A stretch of 25,752 bases of DNA from NCBI GenBank assembly GCA_025360285.1, contig JANYCM010000022.1, positions 1-25,752 of the forward strand. Reading direction: 5' to 3'. Numbering within the stretch: the first letter of the stretch is position 1; every line of letters begins with the position of its first letter. Of this stretch, positions 7,706 to 15,413 are shown one piece after another. Below the pieces are notes generated by a model. The model made no database searches. It worked only from the letters and a program-made list of their open reading frames with translations, and had not been told where the DNA came from. The position numbers were made by a program, and so were the translations under genes. The stretch is from Sphingomonadales bacterium (GTDB lineage: Bacteria > Pseudomonadota > Alphaproteobacteria > Sphingomonadales > Sphingomonadaceae).

Positions 7706-9085
7706 ATGACCACGGCACATCATTGGACCCCGACAAGCTGGCGCGCCCATGAGGCGCGGCAATTGCCGACCTATCCCGACGCCGCCGCGCTGAATGCCGT
7801 CGAAGCCGAGCTCAAATCCTACCCACCGCTGGTTTTTGCCGGCGAAGCCAGGGACTTGACCACCAGCCTGGCAGAAGTCGAAGCCGGTCGGGCGTTTCTG
7901 CTCCAGGGTGGTGACTGCGCCGAAAGCTTTGCCGATTTCCACCCCAACAACATCCGGGACACGTTCCGCGTCCTGCTCCAGATGGCGGTGGTGCTGACCT
8001 TCGCGTCGAAGCTGCCGGTTATCAAGGTCGGGCGGATGGCCGGCCAATATGCCAAGCCGCGCTCGGGCGATTTCGAGGAGCAGGACGGCGTCTCGCTGCC
8101 CAGCTATCGCGGTGACAATGTCAACGACATCGCCTTTACCGCCAAGGCGCGCACCCCCGATCCAGAACGCATGCGCACCGGTTACATGCAATCGGCGGCG
8201 ACGCTCAACCTGCTCCGCGCTTTTGCCAGCGGCGGCTATGCCAATCTGCACCAGGTGCATAAGTGGAATCTGGACTTCACCGGCCGCTCGCTATGGTCCG
8301 ACCAGTACCGCGCCCTGGCCGACCGCATTGGCGAAGCGCTTGATTTCATGGCGGCATGCGGCATTTCGCCCGAAACCGTGCCGCAGTTGAAGGGCACCAG
8401 CTTTTTCACCAGCCATGAAGCGCTGCTGCTGGGTTACGAACAGGCGATGACTCGGCAGGACAGCCTGACCGGCGATTGGTACGACACCTCGGCGCATATG
8501 CTGTGGATCGGTGATCGCACCCGCTTCCCCGGTTCCGCGCATGTCGAATTCCTGCGTGGCGTCGGCAATCCGCTTGGCCTCAAGTGCGGGCCGACGACCG
8601 AACCCGATGATCTTCTCCGTCTAATCGACACGCTCAACCCCGGCAACATCCCCGGCCGGCTGACGCTGATCACCCGCTTCGGCCATGACAAAGTGGAGGC
8701 GCATCTGCCGCGTCTGATCCGCGCCGTCACCCGTGAAGGCAAGCGCGTCATCTGGTCGTGCGACCCCATGCACGGCAATACCGTCAAGGCCGCCGGCGGC
8801 CTGAAGACGCGGCCCTTCGATCGCATTCTCGCCGAAGTGAAAAGCGTTTTTGCCGTCCACCGCGCCGAGGGCAGCCACGCCGGCGGCATCCATGTTGAAA
8901 TGACCGGCCAGAATGTCACCGAATGCACCGGCGGCGCCATCGCCATCACCGATGAAGGCCTCGCCGACCGGTACCAGACGCAGTGCGACCCGCGCCTCAA
9001 CGCCAGCCAGAGCCTGGAACTGGCCTTCCTCATCGCCGAAGCGTTGAAGGCCGAACGCGAAGCCCGGCCGGCGCGCGCTGCTTGA
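7706..9085 (+). CDS. aroG: Class II 3-deoxy-7-phosphoheptulonate synthase (DAHP synthase)
   Basis: Seen: 459 residues from the ATG at 7706, which has AAAGGGA seven nt upstream. An in-frame ATG at 7685 lacks a good ribosome site and would add seven residues. Family motifs are GGDCAESF (68-75, metal ligand C71), YRGDNVN, HKWNLDF, and the C-terminal metal ligands in DPMHGNT (His), HVEMTG (Glu) and CDPRLN (Asp). These define the plant/actinobacterial type II enzyme, not the AroFGH type I fold. Role: it condenses phosphoenolpyruvate and erythrose 4-phosphate, the first step of the shikimate pathway to aromatic amino acids. Length matches the family. It ends 38 nt before tRNA-Glu. The gene symbol is a convention (aroG or aroF are both used for class II enzymes). 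Confidence 0.93.
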   Translation: MTTAHHWTPTSWRAHEARQLPTYPDAAALNAVEAELKSYPPLVFAGEARDLTTSLAEVEAGRAFLLQGGDCAESFADFHPNNIRDTFRVLLQMAVVLTFASKLPVIKVGRMAGQYAKPRSGDFEEQDGVSLPSYRGDNVNDIAFTAKARTPDPERMRTGYMQSAATLNLLRAFASGGYANLHQVHKWNLDFTGRSLWSDQYRALADRIGEALDFMAACGISPETVPQLKGTSFFTSHEALLLGYEQAMTRQDSLTGDWYDTSAHMLWIGDRTRFPGSAHVEFLRGVGNPLGLKCGPTTEPDDLLRLIDTLNPGNIPGRLTLITRFGHDKVEAHLPRLIRAVTREGKRVIWSCDPMHGNTVKAAGGLKTRPFDRILAEVKSVFAVHRAEGSHAGGIHVEMTGQNVTECTGGAIAITDEGLADRYQTQCDPRLNASQSLELAFLIAEALKAEREARPARAA

Positions 9086-9092
9086 CTTGGGC

Positions 9093-9118
9093 GGGGCCGG
9101 GGCGCATTGCCCGGCTCC
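9093..9118 (+). terminator. GC-rich stem-loop after DAHP synthase
   Basis: A nine-pair stem with one G-U pair joins GGGGCCGGG (9093-9101) to CCCGGCTCC (9110-9118) across an eight-nt loop, starting seven nt after the DAHP synthase stop and five nt before tRNA-Glu. There is no T-run after it, so it may be a pause, a processing or an imperfect termination site rather than a strong intrinsic terminator. Confidence 0.35.
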
Positions 9119-9123
9119 CGCAT

Positions 9124-9198
9124 GGCCCCTTCGTCTAGCGGTCAGGACGCGGCCCTCTCACGGCTGAAGCACGGGTTCGATTCCCGTAGGGGTCACCA
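9124..9198 (+). tRNA. tRNA-Glu (anticodon CTC), CCA encoded
   Basis: The 75-nt cloverleaf can be drawn by hand. The acceptor stem is GGCCCCT (9124-9130) with AGGGGTC (9188-9194, one G-U), discriminator A at 9195 and encoded CCA at 9196-9198. The D-arm contains TCTAGCGGTCAGGA. The anticodon stem CGGCC/GGCTG holds the loop CTCTCAC, placing CTC at the anticodon, which reads GAG. The T-arm is ACGGG-TTCGATT-CCCGT. The CGTCTAGCGGT start after the acceptor stem is characteristic of bacterial tRNA-Glu. It sits between housekeeping genes on the left and accessory genes on the right. Confidence 0.97.
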
Positions 9199-9261
9199 TT
9201 ACCGCCATTGACTTGGGGGCGCCTGCCCCGCCACTGTCGCCCCATAACAAAGGGAATGTTC

Positions 9262-10488
9262 ATGGGGGGCGATGCACAAATGACCGCCGGCGGGCGGCGG
9301 CTGCTGATCGGGCTGTTGTTCGTCGCCATCGCGCTCAACTATGTCGATCGCCAGGTACTGGCGCTGTTGAAACCGACGCTGGAGGCCCAATTCGGCTGGT
9401 CCTCGCGGGATTTTGCCCATCTCGGTTCGGTGTTCCAGGTTGCTGCCGCCAGTGCCCTGCTCTTCGTCGGCTGGTTCGTCGATCGCGTCGGGGTGCGCAT
9501 TGCTCTGGGCCTTGGCGTCGCGCTGTGGAGCCTGGCTGGTATGGCGCATGCCTTTGCCTCGACCGTGCAACAGTTCGTTATTGCCCGAACCGCGCTGGCG
9601 GCCGCCGAATCCGTCGGTACACCGGCATCGGTCAAAACGGCAGCGGTCTATCTGCCGCTCAAGGAACGCTCGTTTGCGCTGGGCCTGGGCAATACGGCGC
9701 CCAATATCGGCGCGATTATCACCCCGTTGCTGATCCCGCCGCTGGCGCTGGCCTTTGGCTGGCGGGCGGCGTTTCTGGTCACCGGGGTTTTGGGCTTTGC
9801 CTGGGTCATCGCTTGGATGTTCGGCACCCGCCATCTGGTGCCGGTCGATGCTCCGGTGGCCAGTCCGCGCCGCAGCGTCGATTGGGGGGCGTTGCTGCGT
9901 GACCGGCGCAGCTGGACAATTATCGGCGCCAAAGCACTGACCGATCTGGTCTGGTGGTTCGTGCTGTTCTGGATGCCGGACTTCTTCCACCGGGTGTTCG
10001 GCATGGCGCAGGGCAGTCTCGGCTATCCCATCGTGCTGATCTATCTGCTCGCCGCCGCCGGGGCGCTGTCATCGGGCTGGCTGTTCCCGCGCCTGCTCGA
10101 TCGCGGCCTCAGCATCAATGCGGCGCGCAAGCGGTCGATGCTGTTCTATGCCTTGCTGATCCTGCCGATGCCGCTGGCGCTGCAATCGGGCAATCCCTGG
10201 GCGGCGGCGCTGTTGATCGGCTTGGCGCTGTTCGCGCATCAAGGCTTTTCGACCAACATCTTCGGCCTCGCCGCCGATATCGTGCCGACCAGCCGGGTCG
10301 CCACCGTCATCGCCATGGGCGCCATTGCCGGCAATATATCGGGCAGCGCCATGCTGGAACTGGCGGGCTGGTCGCTCGATGCCGGCCATGGTTATTGGCC
10401 GATGTTCGCCATATGCGCTGTCGCCTATCTGGCGGCGCTGGCCTATATTCACATGCTTCTGCCGGTCATCCGCGCTGCCCATACTTAG
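9262..10488 (+). CDS. MFS transporter, ACS/hexuronate-transporter-like
   Basis: Seen: about 408 residues with 12 predicted transmembrane helices. The first helix region reads ALNYVDRQVLALLKP, followed by SSRDFAHLGSVFQ and the cytoplasmic loop motif FVDRVGVRIALGLG, a variant of the MFS A motif G-x-x-x-D-R. Family knowledge: NYVDRQ and the FGWS/xxDF segment are typical of the anion:cation symporter group that includes ExuT-like hexuronate and related organic anion carriers. Substrate specificity cannot be read from sequence. The ATG at 9262 is preferred because AGGGA (9251-9255) lies six nt upstream. ATG at 9256 is too close to that site, ATG at 9280 is also possible, and the TTG at 9208 is unlikely. 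It follows tRNA-Glu by 63 nt. It converges on the TonB receptor across a 360-nt gap, so the two are separate transcripts. Confidence 0.88.
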   Translation: MGGDAQMTAGGRRLLIGLLFVAIALNYVDRQVLALLKPTLEAQFGWSSRDFAHLGSVFQVAAASALLFVGWFVDRVGVRIALGLGVALWSLAGMAHAFASTVQQFVIARTALAAAESVGTPASVKTAAVYLPLKERSFALGLGNTAPNIGAIITPLLIPPLALAFGWRAAFLVTGVLGFAWVIAWMFGTRHLVPVDAPVASPRRSVDWGALLRDRRSWTIIGAKALTDLVWWFVLFWMPDFFHRVFGMAQGSLGYPIVLIYLLAAAGALSSGWLFPRLLDRGLSINAARKRSMLFYALLILPMPLALQSGNPWAAALLIGLALFAHQGFSTNIFGLAADIVPTSRVATVIAMGAIAGNISGSAMLELAGWSLDAGHGYWPMFAICAVAYLAALAYIHMLLPVIRAAHT

Positions 10489-10491
10489 AGT

Positions 10492-10627
10492 CAGTAATCG
10501 ATCTTATCGATCACTGGGTCGTGCCAAGGCAGAGTTATTTTCCTTATTTTCCTGTTTCGGCGGTATTCACGCACCTGAACGGGCGAGCTCGCAGCATTTT
10601 GGCGCCGCAGTAATCGATTTTATCAAT
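10492..10627. repeat. Pair of 20-nt imperfect direct repeats
   Basis: CAGTAATCGATCTTATCGAT at 10492-10511 recurs as CAGTAATCGATTTTATCAAT at 10608-10627, matching at 18 of 20 positions with starts 116 nt apart. The first copy starts four nt after the MFS stop codon. Within it ATCGAT occurs twice, three nt apart. These could be remnants of a duplicated or inserted segment, or paired protein-binding sites. Confidence 0.6.
10535..10552. repeat. Tandem 9-nt repeat
   Basis: TTATTTTCC is present twice back to back (10535-10543, 10544-10552). It is an AT-rich micro-duplication in otherwise GC-rich DNA, most simply a slippage product. Confidence 0.65.
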
Positions 10628-10681
10628 GTCAAAGAGCGGCGTCAGGGGCGCGTTGGACGCGGTTTCATGTTGGTCAAAACA

Positions 10682-10717
10682 CCTCGTCATGCTGACCTTG
10701 GTTCCAGCATGACGAGG
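10682..10717. repeat. 13-bp perfect inverted repeat (REP-like hairpin)
   Basis: CCTCGTCATGCTG (10682-10694) and CAGCATGACGAGG (10705-10717) form a perfect 13-bp stem with a ten-nt loop. There is no strong T-run on either side. The form resembles short dispersed intergenic palindromes containing CGTCATGCTGA that are common in alphaproteobacterial genomes (recollection, not checked). It could also help end transcription of the MFS gene. Confidence 0.6.
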
Positions 10718-10784
10718 CCATTTTGGTCGAACGCGATCATAACCTTTTTGGTTTGTGTAGGACAGGGCTTGTCGTCCGTTGTAC

Positions 10785-10818
10785 AAAAAAGGGCGGCGGA
10801 AGCTTGACCCCGCCGCCC
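10785..10818 (-). terminator. Rho-independent terminator of the TonB-dependent receptor gene
   Basis: On the minus strand the sequence reads GGGCGGCGG, a ten-nt loop, CCGCCGCCC, then six T (complement of AAAAAA at 10785-10790). The nine-bp GC stem starts about 30 nt after the receptor stop codon at 10849-10851. This is a textbook intrinsic terminator and the clearest one in the window. Confidence 0.88.
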
Positions 10819-10848
10819 CTGCTCAGGCCGGTGTTACCCTCCCTGGGA

Positions 10849-13203
10849 TCAGAAGTTGACCCGGCCAGTGATGCCAAAATAACGATCGGCTTCGCGCGGG
10901 ATCAGGTAACGATAGGCGCCGCCGGGACCACCATTGGTGATCGCTGCCGCAAAGCTCTTGTCGAATAGGTTCTTGACGACGAAACTAAGCTTGAACTTGT
11001 CTTCGCTCTGAACGATCCCGACGTTGAGATTGACGAGGCTATAGGCGTTGATCGTGCCGGCAGCGCGGATGACCGGGCTGGGGTCGAACAGCGACAGCTG
11101 GCTCGATTGGGTCGAGGCATCAACGGCGAAAACGAAATCCACCGGACCCGATGTGCGCCAGCGATAGTCGGCGCCCAGCGAACCCTTCCACTTCGGTGCA
11201 TAGCCCAGCGGCGTGCCGGCCGGGATGACCGTGGCACCGGGAGGCGCATTGAAGCTGTCAACCTTGGCATCGGTATAGGCAACGCCGCCCGAGATGTTGA
11301 GGTCGGCGATCGGCCGCCATAACAGGTCAAGCTCAGCACCACGCGTCGACACATCGCCGGCGTTGGTGAAGCGGGTGACAACAACCCCGGCAACCAGATC
11401 GGGGTTATTCGCCTGGAAGTTCTTGTACTTGGCATAATAGCCGGCGAGGTTGAGGATCAGCTTGCCGCCGAACAGCGAATTCTTCAGGCCGATTTCATAG
11501 CTGGTGGCGGTTTCGGCGGCGATGACATTGGTGCCGCTCGCCGTCAGGTTGAAGAAGACATTGTACGCCGGGCCCTTGTAGCCCCGCGAGAAGGTGCCAT
11601 AGGCCATGACGTCCTTGTCGATGTCGAACTGCAGGCCGACCTTGCCCGACAGATTGTCCTTTGCCGTATGCGTGCGGAACGGCACGCCATTCGACAACAG
11701 CGGGTTGCCATTGCCTGCGCCGGTTGCCGAATTATAAACGCCCTGGTCGAAGTTCGGCTGAATGCCGGCAACAACACCGGGTGTCGCCGTGCTGACGCGG
11801 CTGTGGAACACCGACAGCTCATCCATCGTGTAGCGCAGGCCGATGATGCCGCGGAAGCGATCGGAGAAATGCGCTGTGCCCTGGCCAAACACAGCGGTGT
11901 TCTGGAAGGTCGAACCGAAATCGGCGGTGCCGCTGGCGATGGTGGTGCCGGCGAGGCCGACCGTGCTGCATGGGAGCAGCGCCAGCGGCGACGGCGCAGC
12001 GCCGCAGATGATATCGGCGCGCGTGAAGATGCGTTCCGATTTGGCATTCGAATAAAAGGCGCCGAGCACATAGCTGAAGAACTGGTCGGCCGGCGACGTC
12101 AGGCGGAATTCCTGGCTGAACGTGTGGTCGGTCTGCGGACCATTGTCGTGCAGCTGGTTGAGGCCGGCATAGGCTGCGGCCACCCAGTCGCCATCGCGGA
12201 TTTCAGTGTTGTTCCAATGGCGATAGGCGGTGATCGAAGTGACGGTGAAATAATCGGTGTCGATATCGGCCTGCAGCGACACGCCCCAGCTGGTTTCCTT
12301 GGTCTGGGTGATCAGGTCCTGGCGGATGGTGCGGGTCTTGTCGCCCTGGAAGTTGATGCCGGCGAGCGCCAGCCCGCCAAGCCCGGTCGGCGCCGTGCCG
12401 ATGACTTCGGCGCAGCAATTGTCATTGCCCTTGCGCCAGTCGGCGATCAGCGTCAGCTTGACATTGTCGGATGGTTTGGCCTCGACAATGCCGCGCACGC
12501 CATAATGTTCATAGCCATTGACGCGCTTGTTGACGCCCGGCGCATCGTTGAAGATGTTGCCGTCATAATTGCCGTAAAAAGCGGTGATGCGTGATTTGAC
12601 GGTATCGGACAGCGGCAGATCGAGCCCGCCGCGGACGCGATATTCGCTGCCATTGCCGAAATAATAGCCGCCTTCGGCAAAGCCACCGAGCGTTTCACCC
12701 GGCCGCTTCGACACGATGTTGATGACGCCGGCCGAGCTGTTCTTGCCGAACAGCGTGCCCTGCGGGCCGCGCAGCACTTCGATGCGCTCGATGTCGACGA
12801 GATCGGTAAAGGCTTCGCCCGACCGGCTGAGCACGACGCCGTCGAGCACGGTCGATACCGAGGGTTCGCCGGCGATCGAGAAGGTCGCCGTGCCGACGCC
12901 GCGCAGGTAGATCGTCTGGTTGAGCGTCGTACCCGATTTGCGGAAGTTGAGCGCCGGGACAAGATATTGCGCGTTTTCAAGGTTGACGGCACCGGAGGCG
13001 GCCAGGCGCTCGCCCGAAACCACCGTCACTGCCAGCGGCACGCTTTGCAGGCGTTCCGAACGCTTTTGCGCCGTGACGATGATTTCGGCGGGCTCGTCGG
13101 TGACAGCGGCCGTCGCCGGCGCCGGGGCGGCCTGTGCCAGCGCTGGCGCGGCAGCAACAAAAGCGAACAGAGCGGCGGTGCCGAGAAGCGTCGAACGGAT
13201 CAT
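10849..13203 (-). CDS. TonB-dependent outer-membrane receptor
   Basis: Seen: 784 residues from the ATG at 13203, with GGGAG upstream. The frame stays open to 13281 but those residues precede the signal peptide. Order: signal peptide (1-24, ending ALAQA), TonB box EIIVTAQK (40-47), plug domain (about 50-170) with the hallmarks IYLRGVG, IERIEVLRGPQGTLFGKNS and GVINIVSKRP, then a 22-stranded barrel ending YFGITGRVNF with the terminal Phe of outer-membrane proteins. Family knowledge: these receptors import siderophores, vitamin B12, sugars or other bulky ligands using TonB energy. This one resembles the large sphingomonad group of mostly unassigned ligand. Context: the Gfo/Idh/MocA gene lies 159 nt upstream on the same strand and an MFS carrier lies beyond the 3' end, hinting at an organic substrate rather than iron (inference). 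A strong terminator follows. Confidence 0.95.
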   Translation of the reverse strand: MIRSTLLGTAALFAFVAAAPALAQAAPAPATAAVTDEPAEIIVTAQKRSERLQSVPLAVTVVSGERLAASGAVNLENAQYLVPALNFRKSGTTLNQTIYLRGVGTATFSIAGEPSVSTVLDGVVLSRSGEAFTDLVDIERIEVLRGPQGTLFGKNSSAGVINIVSKRPGETLGGFAEGGYYFGNGSEYRVRGGLDLPLSDTVKSRITAFYGNYDGNIFNDAPGVNKRVNGYEHYGVRGIVEAKPSDNVKLTLIADWRKGNDNCCAEVIGTAPTGLGGLALAGINFQGDKTRTIRQDLITQTKETSWGVSLQADIDTDYFTVTSITAYRHWNNTEIRDGDWVAAAYAGLNQLHDNGPQTDHTFSQEFRLTSPADQFFSYVLGAFYSNAKSERIFTRADIICGAAPSPLALLPCSTVGLAGTTIASGTADFGSTFQNTAVFGQGTAHFSDRFRGIIGLRYTMDELSVFHSRVSTATPGVVAGIQPNFDQGVYNSATGAGNGNPLLSNGVPFRTHTAKDNLSGKVGLQFDIDKDVMAYGTFSRGYKGPAYNVFFNLTASGTNVIAAETATSYEIGLKNSLFGGKLILNLAGYYAKYKNFQANNPDLVAGVVVTRFTNAGDVSTRGAELDLLWRPIADLNISGGVAYTDAKVDSFNAPPGATVIPAGTPLGYAPKWKGSLGADYRWRTSGPVDFVFAVDASTQSSQLSLFDPSPVIRAAGTINAYSLVNLNVGIVQSEDKFKLSFVVKNLFDKSFAAAITNGGPGGAYRYLIPREADRYFGITGRVNF

Positions 13204-13334
13204 GGTGTCTCCCAAGGTCGCAGGCAGCGCTAATGGCCACCAAGTTACTGGGCATTGCCCCAGCGTCGTTGCGCCTTGCAAGAAAGCCGTTCTTGTCCAT
13301 CGTCAAGATGCGGCTTGCGCGAAGGCCGCCCAAG

Positions 13335-13352
13335 TGTTGCGGCGGCGCAACA
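13335..13352. promoter_or_regulatory. Perfect 7-bp inverted repeat upstream of the TonB receptor
   Basis: TGTTGCG (13335-13341), four-nt spacer, CGCAACA (13346-13352). It lies 132 nt upstream of the receptor start and 11 nt after the stop of the Gfo/Idh/MocA gene. It could be an operator for a dimeric regulator, or a hairpin at the 3' end of the upstream gene; no T-run follows on the minus strand. A weak minus-strand TTGACG (13301-13306) lies between it and the receptor, without a good -10 box. Confidence 0.35.
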
Positions 13353-13362
13353 GTCTTTGGCG

Positions 13363-14448
13363 CTAAAGCCCCAATTCGTTCATCGCCACCACCCGGTGTT
13401 CGCGGGCGCTGGTTTCGGCGGCCAGGCCCATGGCGACGGCGCGCAGGCCGTCGTCGGCAGACACGATCACCGGTCCCTGCCCGCGCACCGCCGCCGCAAA
13501 GGCCTGGTGCTGAAAGAAGGTCGAGCCATGGTGCTGGCCGGCCTGGAGCGCCGCCGCCGGGGTTTCGACATGGGCGCGGCTGACCGTCTTGGGATTGCGG
13601 AAACCGACGCGCGGCGAAAACACGATGTCGCCGGCGGGGATCAGCACATCGAGCCGCGCATGGTCACCGACCGCGACGATTTCTTCCTGCTGTTCGGCGC
13701 CATCGGCGAACATGCACAGATCGAGCATGGCGCGCACGCCATTGGCAAAGTCCACGGTGGTGAAGCTGTTGTCGATGATGTCAGGCTTTTTGCCGTCATA
13801 GCGTTCGTCCTGATGGTTGACGTCCATGGCGCCCGAACAGAACACCCGAACCGGTTCGGCACCGACGATCAGCCGCATCATGTCAAAGAAATGGCAGCAT
13901 TTTTCAACCATTGTGCCGCCGCTGTTGACCGAGAAGCGGTTCCAGTCGCCGACCTTGACCAGGAAGGGGAAGCGGTGCTCGCGGATCGACAGCATCTGCA
14001 ACCGCCCGGCGCGGCCGGCATGAACTTGCGCCACGAATTCGGCGACCGGCGGCATGAAGCGATATTCCATCGCCGTCCAGAAAATGCGGTCATAGCCGGC
14101 AGCGGCGGTGGCAACGGCGCGGGCATCGGCGATCGTCGTCGCCAGTGGCTTCTCGCACAATATGTGCAGCCGCGCATCGAACAAAGGCGGCAGGACATCG
14201 ACATGGGTGAAATTCGGCGAGGCGACGACCACGGCATCGCACAGGCCCGATGCCGCCAGCGCCGCCGCATCGGCGAAGCGCGCCACGTCCGTACCAACCG
14301 CCGCCGCCGCCCGATCGAGCGAGGCCGCCACCGGATCGGCGAGCGCCGTAACCACGGCATTGTCCGTCAGCGCGATATTGGCGATGTGCTCCATCGCCAT
14401 CATGCCCGACCCGACAATGCCCCAGCGGATGGTTTCACTGCTTTTCAT
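13363..14448 (-). CDS. Gfo/Idh/MocA-family NAD(P)-dependent oxidoreductase
   Basis: Seen: 361 residues. There is an N-terminal Rossmann fold with GIVGSG (10-15), then VVVASPNFTHVD and the family signature CEKPLATT (EKP at 99-101). A C-terminal alpha/beta domain has GDWNRFSVNSGGTMVEKCCHFFDMM, where H186 takes the place of the usual catalytic histidine. Family knowledge: members oxidise or reduce sugars, inositols and related polyols, or act in sugar interconversion. The usual GGxLxDxGxH pattern is altered here (two cysteines directly before the His), so the substrate may be unusual. The ATG has GGAG about nine nt upstream. It is divergent from the aldo/keto reductase with only 29 nt between the chosen starts, so their promoters must overlap neighbouring coding DNA or be shared. 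Confidence 0.9.
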   Translation of the reverse strand: MKSSETIRWGIVGSGMMAMEHIANIALTDNAVVTALADPVAASLDRAAAAVGTDVARFADAAALAASGLCDAVVVASPNFTHVDVLPPLFDARLHILCEKPLATTIADARAVATAAAGYDRIFWTAMEYRFMPPVAEFVAQVHAGRAGRLQMLSIREHRFPFLVKVGDWNRFSVNSGGTMVEKCCHFFDMMRLIVGAEPVRVFCSGAMDVNHQDERYDGKKPDIIDNSFTTVDFANGVRAMLDLCMFADGAEQQEEIVAVGDHARLDVLIPAGDIVFSPRVGFRNPKTVSRAHVETPAAALQAGQHHGSTFFQHQAFAAAVRGQGPVIVSADDGLRAVAMGLAAETSAREHRVVAMNELGL

Positions 14449-14477
14449 TTGGGTTCGCTCCGGGCATGGGACTCTTC

Positions 14478-15413
14478 ATGGATGAAATAGCCCTTTCCCC
14501 CGAACCCCGCCCTTTGGGCAAGTCCGCATTGCAGGTGTCGCCAATGGCCTGGGGCATGTGGCGCTTCGGCGGCGACGATGTGAAGGCAGCTCGCGGGCTG
14601 GTTGAGGCGGCGCTCGCCGCCGGTATCAACTTTTTCGATACCGCCGATATTTATGGCCCGGACAATGGCGAGGCCTTTGGCGCGTCCGAACTGCTGCTCG
14701 GCAAGGTGTTCGGCGAAGCACCGGACTTGCGTGACCAGATCGTGTTGGCGTCAAAGGGCGGCATCCGCATGGGTGTGCCTTATGATTCGTCACCGGCTTA
14801 TCTGCGTTTCGCCGTTGAGGCTTCCCTGACCCGGCTGGGGGTCGAACGGCTCGATTTGTGGCAGATCCACCGGCCGGACATGCTCACCCACCCGGCGGAC
14901 GTCGCGGCAACGCTCGATGCGTTGGTCGCCGAAGGCAAGATTGCCGCCATCGGTGTTTCCAACCACACCCCGGCGCAGACCGGCGCGCTCGCCAAGCATC
15001 TGAAATCGGGTGTTATTTCCACCCAGCCGGAGTTTTCGCCGCTGGCCACCGCGCCGCTGTTTGATGGCACGCTCGACCGCGCCATGAAACACAATGTTGC
15101 CGTGATGGCCTGGTCGCCGCTCGGCCAGGGCCGGCTGGGCGATGGCGATCCGCGCCCCGGCCGCCGGGTGGCGGAAGATGCCCGCATTGCCGCGGTGAAA
15201 GCCGCGCTGATGGCGCAGGGCCAGAAATATGGCGTCGGCATTGCGGCGGCCGCCTATGCCTGGATCATGACGCACCCGGCCGGCATCATTCCCATTGTCG
15301 GCAGCCAAAACCCGGCCCGCATCGCCGAAAGCGCCGACGCCTTTAAGGTGCGCTTCACCCGCGCCGAATGGTATGGCGTGCTGACCGCTTCGCTGGGGGA
15401 GAATCTGCCATGA
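14478..15413 (+). CDS. Aldo/keto reductase
   Basis: Seen: 311 residues from the ATG at 14478, which has GGGA six nt upstream. An in-frame ATG at 14466 would add four residues but has no good ribosome site. It is a TIM-barrel aldo/keto reductase with the complete catalytic tetrad: D54 and Y59 in NFFDTADIYG, K93 in LASKGG and H131 in LWQIHRPD. The C-terminal part has IPIVGSQNPARI, the phosphate-binding segment for NADPH. Family knowledge: it reduces aldehydes or ketones (or oxidises alcohols) with NADP(H); the form is close to YdhF-like bacterial members. Specificity cannot be assigned. Its stop overlaps the next start by four nt (ATGA), so it is co-translated with the flavin monooxygenase. Confidence 0.9.
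   Translation: MDEIALSPEPRPLGKSALQVSPMAWGMWRFGGDDVKAARGLVEAALAAGINFFDTADIYGPDNGEAFGASELLLGKVFGEAPDLRDQIVLASKGGIRMGVPYDSSPAYLRFAVEASLTRLGVERLDLWQIHRPDMLTHPADVAATLDALVAEGKIAAIGVSNHTPAQTGALAKHLKSGVISTQPEFSPLATAPLFDGTLDRAMKHNVAVMAWSPLGQGRLGDGDPRPGRRVAEDARIAAVKAALMAQGQKYGVGIAAAAYAWIMTHPAGIIPIVGSQNPARIAESADAFKVRFTRAEWYGVLTASLGENLP

Larger units (their letters stand above)
10489..10848. other. 360-nt intergenic region between convergent genes, AT-richer, with repeats
   Basis: No convincing gene is seen here on either strand. The region is clearly richer in A/T than its neighbours. It holds an imperfect 20-nt direct repeat (10492 and 10608), a tandem 9-nt repeat (10535-10552), a GCGAGCTCGC palindrome (10583-10592), a 13-bp inverted repeat (10682-10717) and the terminator of the TonB receptor (10785-10818). 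Short open frames here have sphingomonad-unlike composition and no ribosome sites. Confidence 0.6.

Noticed and set aside
6566..8260. 564-codon minus-strand frame across gor and DAHP synthase
   Set aside because: It spans two well-supported genes and their gap, with no ribosome site or recognisable domain.
10492..10717. CRISPR array or insertion sequence in the repeat-rich gap
   Set aside because: There are only two copies of an imperfect repeat, no regular spacers, no cas genes and no transposase or terminal inverted repeats.
11668..12594. 308-codon plus-strand frame inside the TonB receptor
   Set aside because: It is antisense to conserved barrel segments and has no recognisable fold or ribosome site.
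13204..13281. N-terminal extension of the TonB receptor to 13281
   Set aside because: It would bury the signal peptide; the ATG at 13203 starts directly with a classic signal sequence.
13255..14490. 411-codon plus-strand frame over the Gfo/Idh/MocA gene
   Set aside because: It is a shadow of a gene with clear Rossmann and EKP motifs; its translation is His/Arg/Gly-rich filler.
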